The notes under the pieces: model-generated
The model's database searches: none
Told to the model about the DNA's origin: nothing
The model's input: only the letters and a program-made list of their open reading frames with translations
NCBI GenBank assembly: GCA_022712735.1
Contig: JAFLKA010000311.1
Span: 1-6,304, forward strand
Length of the DNA: 6,304 bases
Source: Marinosulfonomonas sp.
GTDB taxonomy: Bacteria > Pseudomonadota > Alphaproteobacteria > Rhodobacterales > Rhodobacteraceae
Reading direction: 5' to 3'
In this document: positions 5,012-6,304 of the stretch, piece after piece
How the letters are laid out: every line of letters starts with the position of its first letter
Numbering within the stretch: the first letter of the stretch is position 1
Translations under genes and position numbers: made by a program

Positions 5012-6304
5012 CTAATGCGCCTCGGCCCAGTTCGCCCCCGTTCCCGCATCCACGATCAACGGCACGTCCAGCTTCACGGCAGGCATTGCGGCCCCCTCCA
5101 TCACGTCACGCACCACATTGCTCACCGCCTCAACGGCATCCGTTTCAACCTCGAAGATCAATTCATCATGCACCTGCAACAGCATCTTGGCGCCCAACCC
5201 GTCTATCGCCGCAGGCATCCGGATCATCGCACGCCGGATAATATCCGCCGCCGTCCCCTGTATCGGCGCATTGATCGCGGCGCGTTTGGCGAACCCTGCG
5301 CGCGGGCCTTTGCTGCCCATCTCGGGCGTGTGAATTTTGCGGCCAAACAGGGTCTGCACATATTTATGCTCTTTAGCGAACTCCACAGTCGCATCCATAT
5401 AGGTCCGGATGCCGGGGAAGCGCTCGAAATAGCGGTCAATAAACCCCTGTGCCTCTTTACGCGGAATGCGCAAATTACGCGCCAGACCAAAACCGGAAAT
5501 CCCGTAAATCACCCCGAAATTAATCGCCTTGGCTTGACGGCGAATGTCCGGCGTCATCTCGTCCAGCGGCACATCGAACATCTCGCTCGCGGTCATCGCG
5601 TGAATATCCAGCCCGTCGTGAAACGCCTGTTTCAGTGCTTCAATATCGGCGATATGCGCCAATATCCGCAGCTCGATCTGGCTGTAATCCAGCGACAGTA
5701 GCACCTTGCCCTCGTCCGCAATAAACGCCTCGCGAATACGCCGCCCGTCCTCGCTGCGCACAGGAATATTCTGCAAATTCGGGTCAGTTGACGCCAGCCG
5801 CCCCGTGTTGGCCCCCGCAATCACATAAGACGTGTGCACACGGCCCGTTTCAGGGTTGATATGCCCCTGCAACGCATCAGTGTAGGTCGATTTCAACTTG
5901 GCCAACTGCCGCCAGTCCAGCACGCGGGCGGGCAGATCATGCCCCTCGGCGGCCAAATCTGCCAGCACGTCAGCGCCCGTAGCATAAGCCCCCGTCTTGC
6001 CCTTTTTACCGCCCTCAAGCCCCATTTCATCAAACAGGATTTCACCCAGTTGTTTCGGCGACCCCACATTAAACGGCCGCCCCGCCAGCGCATGAATATC
6101 AGCCTCAAGCCCCGCCATTTTCTGCGCGAACGTATTCGACATCCGGCTTAGAACATCGCGATCCACCTTGATGCCGTGCATTTCCATCTGCGCCAGAACC
6201 GGCACCAGCGGGCGCTCCATCGTCTCGTAAACCGTGGTCACCTGCGCCACATGCAGGCGCGGTTTCAGGGTCTGCCACAGCCGCAGCGTAATATCGGCGT
6301 CTTC
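5012..6304 (-). CDS. polA: DNA polymerase I, C-terminal part (5' end outside window)
   Basis: This family A DNA polymerase fills gaps in DNA repair and replaces RNA primers on Okazaki fragments. The last 430 residues are visible, matching E. coli PolA from about residue 500 to the end almost without gaps. Polymerase motifs are intact: DPNLQNIPVR; motif A LDYSQIELR (near 5670-5695, aspartate equal to D705); the O-helix RRQAKAINFGVIYG (near 5500-5540, with K758, F762 and Y766 equivalents); INAPIQGTAADII; and motif C QVHDELIFEV (near 5155-5180). The final NWAEAH resembles the E. coli end. Phenylalanine at the 762 position is the usual state that discriminates against dideoxynucleotides. The first visible residues, EDAD, include the aspartate of the Exo III motif, which suggests a working 3'-5' proofreading domain upstream. 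An internal GTG at 6250 is not a real start, since the frame continues to the window edge with conserved sequence. The TAG stop is at 5014-5012. Confidence 0.98.
   Translation of the reverse strand, partial: EDADITLRLWQTLKPRLHVAQVTTVYETMERPLVPVLAQMEMHGIKVDRDVLSRMSNTFAQKMAGLEADIHALAGRPFNVGSPKQLGEILFDEMGLEGGKKGKTGAYATGADVLADLAAEGHDLPARVLDWRQLAKLKSTYTDALQGHINPETGRVHTSYVIAGANTGRLASTDPNLQNIPVRSEDGRRIREAFIADEGKVLLSLDYSQIELRILAHIADIEALKQAFHDGLDIHAMTASEMFDVPLDEMTPDIRRQAKAINFGVIYGISGFGLARNLRIPRKEAQGFIDRYFERFPGIRTYMDATVEFAKEHKYVQTLFGRKIHTPEMGSKGPRAGFAKRAAINAPIQGTAADIIRRAMIRMPAAIDGLGAKMLLQVHDELIFEVETDAVEAVSNVVRDVMEGAAMPAVKLDVPLIVDAGTGANWAEAH

Noticed and set aside
4979..5701. A 240-codon plus-strand frame opposite polA
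   Set aside because: It is a shadow of polA; the opposite strand carries textbook family A polymerase motifs over its whole length.

Overview
The window looks like chromosomal core DNA from an alphaproteobacterium, most likely a member of the Rhodobacteraceae (Roseobacter-type). This rests on the moderately GC-rich, tightly packed coding, the style of the encoded proteins, and the combination of a MoxR / DUF58 / BatA-N + DUF4159 gene cluster with a divergent DUF1285 gene. The genus cannot be named from the sequence alone. No mobile element, tRNA, rRNA or CRISPR array was seen.

Layout. Positions 1-3570 hold a minus-strand, translationally coupled three-gene cluster. It reads (right to left) moxR-type AAA+ ATPase (3570-2563), DUF58 vWA-like protein (2566-1691) and a large membrane-anchored BatA-N/DUF4159-type protein (from 1691, running off the left edge with about 563 residues visible). 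The junctions are a GTGA overlap and a TGATG overlap. Positions 3571-3642 are a short divergent intergenic region with a weak candidate promoter for moxR, a good moxR Shine-Dalgarno, and an 8-codon mini-ORF that overlaps the next start codon. Positions 3643-4963 hold a plus-strand pair, DUF1285 protein and hydroxypyruvate isomerase (hyi), separated by one base. Positions 4964-5011 are a convergent intergenic gap with a nested inverted repeat that is probably a two-way transcription end. Positions 5012-6304 hold the minus-strand 3' part of polA (DNA polymerase I), which runs off the right edge.

How the genes relate. MoxR ATPases with DUF58 and vWA/BatA-type membrane proteins form chaperone-like modules (compare MoxR, Bat and APE clusters), thought to act on protein or cofactor maturation or on envelope stress. 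Both downstream proteins here have a degenerate metal-binding (MIDAS) motif, so a classical metal-dependent adhesion role is doubtful. hyi belongs to glyoxylate/hydroxypyruvate metabolism and keeps all expected catalytic residues. polA is ordinary DNA repair and Okazaki-fragment polymerase. I see no clearly new system. The least understood parts are the MoxR/DUF58/DUF4159 cluster and the DUF1285 protein.
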